This document shows, piece after piece, positions 13,698-16,640 of a stretch of 16,640 nt of DNA. Numbering within the stretch: position 1 is the first letter of the stretch; every line of letters begins with the position of its first letter. Source of the DNA: CAYVBW01 sp964449995 (GTDB taxonomy: Bacteria > Patescibacteriota > Microgenomatia > UBA1400 > PJMF01); the NCBI GenBank assembly GCA_964449995.1, contig CAYVBW010000017.1, forward strand, positions 1 to 16,640, given 5' to 3'. The notes under the pieces are model-generated. The model saw only the letters and a program-made list of their open reading frames with translations, did no database searches and had not been told where the DNA came from. Position numbers and translations under genes: made by a program.

Positions 13698-14903
13698 TTA
13701 AAGACTCTCACTAATAAGCCAGGAAGGCCTGCGGTCAAATGGAATTGATTTTGATTCTTTTTCACTTGGAGGATGTTGGAGTTTAAACGCAGCTGTTATT
13801 CCGATCATGGCAGCATTATCTGAGCATAAGCGTTTTTCAAATGGGATTTTAAGCTCTATTGAATAAGGTTCTAGAGTATTTCTAATCATTTGCCTAAGTT
13901 TAATGTTGCTAGCTACGCCCCCACCTAACCAAGCTTGTCTAAACTGCTTTATTTTGCCTGTTGTAGATAAAGCCTGTCTTTTAATTAATAGTTTATCTAG
14001 CTTATAGCAGAGATGCCTGAAGGATGCATATTGAAAAGAAGCAGCAAAGTTAACAATTGTTTTTTGGTCTAGTTTTTTTTGAGCCTTGAGCTCTTTTATT
14101 TTTCTATGAGCTGAGGTTTTTAAACCCGAATAACTTAAATCAAAGCTTTTTACTTCTGTCATAGGCAAGGGAAATTCAAAACTATTTTTGTCTCCTTTTT
14201 TTGCAAGTTTTTCAATCACTGGCGCAGCTGGATAACCTAAGCCTAAAATTCTACCGACTTTATCCAAAGCTTCTCCAAGAGCATCATCAATTGTTTCTCC
14301 TAGGATTTTATAATCTCCAATATGATTAATAAGGATAAATTGAGAATGTCCTCCTGAAAAAACCAAGCCCAAGATTGGGAAGAGGTTACTAAAGGCTGAG
14401 CTAGAGGTGTCAGTTGTTTTCAATGATTGTTTAAAAAGTTCTGGAGAAATGTTTTGAGGAGATTTTTGTTTGGAGATTTTAAAGGATATAAGCTTTTTTA
14501 TAGGTAAGCCCCTTTTTTTTCTTAAGGCTAAAACAGAAAATAGATGTGCTTCGATGTGGTTGATCGCAATTAGGGGCTTGTGGTATTTTTCTGCCATACT
14601 TTGAGCAAATTTAATACCAACTTCTAAAGCAGGCGCTAGTCCTGGGCCAATGGTTACGGCTAAAGCATCTATGTCAGTAATTTTTATTCCCGCCCTTTTT
14701 AAGGCCTGCTCAGTGACAAGTTTTATTTTTTTTTGGTGGGCTTGTTTGGCTAAGGTAGGATAGACTCCACCATAGGCTTGATGCAAATTGACTTGCGAAG
14801 CAATGATGTTGGATAAGACTATCCTCCCCAGAGTGACCGCAGCAGAAGTTTCGTCACATGAAGTATCAATTGCCAAGATTAAAGGAAGTTGATTTTTTTT
14901 CAT
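13698..14903 (-). CDS. tsaD: tRNA N6-threonylcarbamoyladenosine transferase TsaD, with internal insertion
   Basis: A 401-residue Kae1/Qri7/TsaD enzyme that moves threonylcarbamoyl from the TsaC product to A37 of ANN-decoding tRNAs. Seen: AIDTSCDETSAA (11-22), YGGVYPTLAKQAH (44-56), the iron-binding HIEAH (H116, H120), SGGHSQ (183-188), LGEALDKVGRILGLGYP (209-225), LGGGVASN (326-333) and CSDNAAMIG (360-368) with metal ligand D362. The family is usually about 340 residues; the excess is an insertion of about 45 residues (roughly 128-175, Lys/Ser-rich) between the HIEAH helix and the SGGH strand. The ATG overlaps the stop of the TsaC-TsaE gene by one base (TAATG), so the two are translationally coupled. 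TsaB, the usual bacterial partner of TsaD, is not in the window. Confidence 0.96.
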   Translation of the reverse strand: MKKNQLPLILAIDTSCDETSAAVTLGRIVLSNIIASQVNLHQAYGGVYPTLAKQAHQKKIKLVTEQALKRAGIKITDIDALAVTIGPGLAPALEVGIKFAQSMAEKYHKPLIAINHIEAHLFSVLALRKKRGLPIKKLISFKISKQKSPQNISPELFKQSLKTTDTSSSAFSNLFPILGLVFSGGHSQFILINHIGDYKILGETIDDALGEALDKVGRILGLGYPAAPVIEKLAKKGDKNSFEFPLPMTEVKSFDLSYSGLKTSAHRKIKELKAQKKLDQKTIVNFAASFQYASFRHLCYKLDKLLIKRQALSTTGKIKQFRQAWLGGGVASNIKLRQMIRNTLEPYSIELKIPFEKRLCSDNAAMIGITAAFKLQHPPSEKESKSIPFDRRPSWLISESL

Positions 14904-15994
14904 TATTTTTCAAAAAGAGTTAACTGCCTTTTATTTTCAGCGATTACTTTAATATTAATAATTAAGTCTGGATTAATTTTTGGTACTAAGGTGTTTGTCT
15001 GAGTCCACCATTCGATAGCGAGCACATTTTTTGACTTAATTAGTTTTTTTACCTGAAAGGTTTGCGCATCTAGGGGGTCATTAATCTTCCACAAATCAAG
15101 GTGAAAAAAATTGCCTTTAATTTGGTGTCGATTAAATTGGTACTCTTTTAAATAAGTATATGTTGGCGAGGTAATTTTTTCTTCAATTTTCAAGAATTTT
15201 GCAATGCCTTTGGCGAAAACAGTTTTGCCCGCCCCAAGTTCTCCGTTTAACCCAATGACCAAACCTTTTTCTTTGATTTTTCCCCAATTTTTTAAAAGTA
15301 TTTTCCCTGCTATTTCTTGAGTCTCCTTATCACTCTGACTAATAAAATTTATAACCTTTTTATTCAATTTTTTGTTGAAGTCAAAATTTTGTTGACTACT
15401 ATCTCGGATAGTTAAGGGAGTTGAGAGGGTGGTGTCTATTACAATTGAGGGATCGTTTTTGGGTAATTGGCCCGCATCAATAACAAGCTCTATTAGATTT
15501 TTTTGTTTTTGAGAAAGATTATTTAAAATGTCTTGTATTGAGTACGGCCTTTTTTTTTCAGAAGCATTGGCTGAAGTGGCTGTTATTGCACTGTTTAATT
15601 CTTTTACTAAATCTAAAATGAGCTGATAGTCTGGGATACGAATTCCAAGAGTGTTAAATTCTGAAGCTACTCCACGAGCCAAATTGCCTTTACTTTGAGA
15701 AATAATAGTAAAAGGACCAGGTAAAAACTTTTGGTATAGCTGCTGAGCTTGTTTATTGACAACTACATAATTCTCAGCCATTTTTTGATCACAAACAGCA
15801 ATAGATAGTGGTTTTCCTTCTCTTCGAGATTTGTAGTGGAGTAGCTTATCAACGGCCCTTTGTTGGGCAGCATCAACTCCAGCACCGTAAACTGTTTCAG
15901 TGGGATATATCACTAGTCCACCTTTTTTTAAAACACCAACGGCTTCCTTAATAGTTTGCTTATAATTATTGGGCGTAAGTTTAATTATTTTCAT
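14903..15994 (-). CDS. TsaC-TsaE fusion protein for tRNA t6A synthesis
   Basis: A 363-residue two-domain protein. Residues 1 to about 200 are a YrdC/Sua5-type L-threonylcarbamoyladenylate synthase: YPTETVYG (30-37), K-S-R-x-x-GKPL (55-63), LPGPFT (91-96), TATSAN (138-143) and PSIVIDT (182-188). A linker of about 10-15 residues leads to a TsaE/YjeE P-loop ATPase (about 213-363): Walker A GELGAGKT (251-258), ITSPTYTYLKEY (274-285), FFHLDLW (296-302) and IEWW (327-330). The first domain makes threonylcarbamoyl-AMP from threonine, bicarbonate and ATP; the second normally supports turnover of the TsaB-TsaD complex. In most bacteria these are separate genes, so joining them upstream of, and coupled to, tsaD puts three pathway activities into two adjacent genes. 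An extended -10 lies 12 nt before the ATG. The frame runs unbroken through the junction, so the fusion is real in this sequence. Confidence 0.93.
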   Translation of the reverse strand: MKIIKLTPNNYKQTIKEAVGVLKKGGLVIYPTETVYGAGVDAAQQRAVDKLLHYKSRREGKPLSIAVCDQKMAENYVVVNKQAQQLYQKFLPGPFTIISQSKGNLARGVASEFNTLGIRIPDYQLILDLVKELNSAITATSANASEKKRPYSIQDILNNLSQKQKNLIELVIDAGQLPKNDPSIVIDTTLSTPLTIRDSSQQNFDFNKKLNKKVINFISQSDKETQEIAGKILLKNWGKIKEKGLVIGLNGELGAGKTVFAKGIAKFLKIEEKITSPTYTYLKEYQFNRHQIKGNFFHLDLWKINDPLDAQTFQVKKLIKSKNVLAIEWWTQTNTLVPKINPDLIINIKVIAENKRQLTLFEK

Positions 15995-16006
15995 TTAAGT
16001 TGATAT

Positions 16007-16015
16007 ATTTTATCA
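16007..16015 (-). promoter_or_regulatory. Extended -10 promoter of the tsaCE-tsaD unit
   Basis: TGATAAAAT on the minus strand lies 12 nt upstream of the ATG at 15994, predicting a leader of about 5-6 nt and no Shine-Dalgarno. No clear -35 is seen. It is divergent from the promoter at 16079-16087. Confidence 0.55.
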
Positions 16016-16078
16016 CTAGTGCCTAGAGATCTGCGAAGATAGACGATTTTAGTTTAATTAATTATTGCTTTACTAATT

Positions 16079-16087
16079 TGCTATAAT
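16079..16087 (+). promoter_or_regulatory. Extended -10 promoter of the small gene at 16108
   Basis: TGCTATAAT, a perfect TATAAT with a TGn extension. The predicted start is near 16094, about 14 nt before the ATG. A GTAGGA stretch (about 16092-16097) would be at the very 5' end of the mRNA and may or may not serve as a ribosome site. No matching -35 lies 16-18 bp upstream. Confidence 0.65.
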
Positions 16088-16107
16088 CTAAGTAGGATAA
16101 AACTAAA

Positions 16108-16467
16108 ATGAAGATTAAACAGAGACAAAACCAACAATATATGAGTGATTTAATCAAAATGGATGAGTTAGACCAAGAAGTGAAATTTGATCTTTTTGTT
16201 CAATCAAGAAGAGTTAAGCAAATTTCTATTGCTTTAGATAAAATATTTTTTGACTCTCAACATATCAACACTTTGTGGTTAAAGCAAAACCAGGAATTTA
16301 TTAGCGAGTTGCTAGAGGAATTATTAGAAGAATCTCTACTTGTTTTAGATGGAGTAAAGGTGGATGGTGAGTCACTTGATTTATCAATGAAATTAGTGAG
16401 CGATATATATCGCTCACTTGCTGTTGTACAGCAAATGACAGAAGTTGAAACTAATCTTTTAAATTAA
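16108..16467 (+). CDS. Small helical protein of unknown function
   Basis: A 119-residue soluble protein that I do not recognise. It has no cysteine, no signal peptide and no membrane segment. The N-terminus is Lys/Gln-rich; the middle (residues about 65-82) is a run of Glu and Leu (EFISELLEELLEESLLVL) that reads as one amphipathic helix; the rest is also mostly helical by composition. A regulatory or structural adaptor that forms oligomers is possible but unproven. It is a single gene, divergent from tsaCE, with its own extended -10 promoter, and a promoter-like region follows its stop. Codon use resembles that of its neighbours. Inside the gene, a 24-bp perfect palindrome encodes part of VSDIYRSL. 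That the ATG is close behind a perfect TATAAT supports this being a real gene. Confidence 0.7.
   Translation: MKIKQRQNQQYMSDLIKMDELDQEVKFDLFVQSRRVKQISIALDKIFFDSQHINTLWLKQNQEFISELLEELLEESLLVLDGVKVDGESLDLSMKLVSDIYRSLAVVQQMTEVETNLLN
16395..16418. repeat. 24-bp perfect palindrome inside the 16108 gene
   Basis: The arm AGTGAGCGATAT is followed at once by its exact reverse complement, with no spacer; the pairing breaks on both sides. As RNA it would form a hairpin of about 10 bp with a small AU loop; as DNA it is a symmetric site for a dimeric protein. It lies in frame within coding sequence. Confidence 0.85.
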
Positions 16468-16499
16468 GATTTTAATTAATAATCTGTCCGCTAAAAGTC

Positions 16500-16531
16500 T
16501 TGACAATTTTTTAGCAGTTAGTTACTATAAC
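16500..16531 (+). promoter_or_regulatory. Strong sigma70-like promoter near the right edge
   Basis: A perfect TTGACA (16500-16505) is followed after 17 bp by TACTAT (16523-16528, 4/6); TATAAC (16526-16531, 5/6) is an alternative with a 20-bp spacer. Transcription would start around 16535 and run out of the window. No open reading frame begins before the edge. Confidence 0.55.
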
Positions 16532-16536
16532 TGCTA
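16512..16536. promoter_or_regulatory. Inverted repeat over the right-edge promoter (operator candidate)
   Basis: TAGCAGTTA (16512-16520) and its exact reverse complement TAACTGCTA (16528-16536) flank a 7-nt centre. The repeat covers the spacer, the -10 box and the predicted start site, where a repressor would act. It has no T-run after it on either strand, so it is not a typical terminator. Confidence 0.5.
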
Positions 16537-16545
16537 GTAATCTTA

Positions 16546-16627
16546 ATTCTGATTAATACCTAGCCAGCTTGTTCCGTTTAGTAGAAGGAACAAATCAGAA
16601 TGGGGGTTCTAGGGGGATTCCCCCTAG
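16546..16627 (+). other. Structured segment, possible 5' leader or non-coding RNA
   Basis: Three nested or adjacent helices follow the promoter. An outer stem pairs ATTCTGAT (16546-16553) with ATCAGAAT (16594-16601). Within it, TTGTTCC (16569-16575) pairs with GGAACAA (16587-16593); the 3' arms are contiguous while the 5' side has a 15-nt bulge. Next, CTAGGGGG (16609-16616) pairs perfectly with CCCCCTAG (16620-16627) across an ATT loop. A second G5 run (16602-16606) could compete for the C5 arm. The G-rich segment is unlike the AT-rich surroundings. The element continues past the edge, so its identity is unknown. Confidence 0.5.
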
Positions 16628-16640
16628 TGGAGCTTTAAGG

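Noticed and set aside
16512..16536. Intrinsic terminator for the 16108 gene
   Set aside because: The 9-bp stem has no following T-run on either strand and overlaps a perfect TTGACA promoter, so an operator is more likely.
16535..16640. IscB/TnpB-type guide RNA or an IS200/IS605 left end
   Set aside because: The hairpins invite the idea, but no transposase, nuclease or element boundary is visible and the window ends; kept only as a possibility to test.
1..16640. CRISPR array, tRNA or rRNA genes
   Set aside because: No regularly spaced direct repeats, no T-loop-like GGTTCGAATCC with a cloverleaf, and no rRNA landmarks were found on either strand.

Overview
This is an AT-rich window (about two thirds A+T by eye) from a bacterial chromosome. 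It carries 15 genes that are almost all housekeeping or hypothetical, packed with little intergenic space. Several traits fit a Candidate Phyla Radiation (Patescibacteria) genome, possibly of the Microgenomates type: low G+C, small lysine-rich proteins, a cobalamin-dependent ribonucleotide reductase with NrdR, a TsaC-TsaE fusion next to tsaD, a DUF5667-like protein, and a class A penicillin-binding protein with a very basic cytoplasmic tail. That placement is inference from gene content; there is no rRNA or other phylogenetic marker to anchor it. The standard code fits: every gene reads through without in-frame TGA, and all 15 genes stop at TAA (11) or TAG (4).

Left part (1-5000, plus strand): an archaeal-type cytidylate kinase-like P-loop protein overlaps a membrane protein resembling a degenerate CPBP protease, followed by a secreted or membrane-anchored DUF5667-like protein. 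A 221-bp spacer then holds two 12-14 bp palindromes with centres 32 bp apart that match the NrdR-box consensus. They lie just upstream of nrdR and nrdJ, a self-contained dNTP-supply module. The nrdJ product is a class II, B12-dependent ribonucleoside-triphosphate reductase with all the catalytic and redox cysteines.

Middle (5000-8270): a minus-strand laccase-domain (YfiH/PgeF) gene lies divergent from a plus-strand class A penicillin-binding protein. The stop codon of the latter overlaps that of the convergent cmk gene.

Right part (8266-15994, minus strand, read right to left): a TsaC-TsaE fusion, tsaD (the two make most of a tRNA t6A pathway; tsaB is not here), a large single-pass protein with a C-terminal propeller-like region, smpB, a polytopic GT-C-like protein, a small LiaI/DUF5668-like membrane protein and canonical cmk. 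A divergent small gene of unknown function starts at 16108.

Two regulatory patterns stand out. Five genes start 6-20 nt downstream of an extended -10 box of the form TGnTAnAAT, which suggests leaderless or nearly leaderless mRNAs. The right edge (16500-16640) has a strong sigma70-like promoter overlapped by a 9-7-9 inverted repeat, followed by highly structured sequence with no visible ORF; this is the least explained part of the window. No tRNA, rRNA, CRISPR array or complete mobile element was found.
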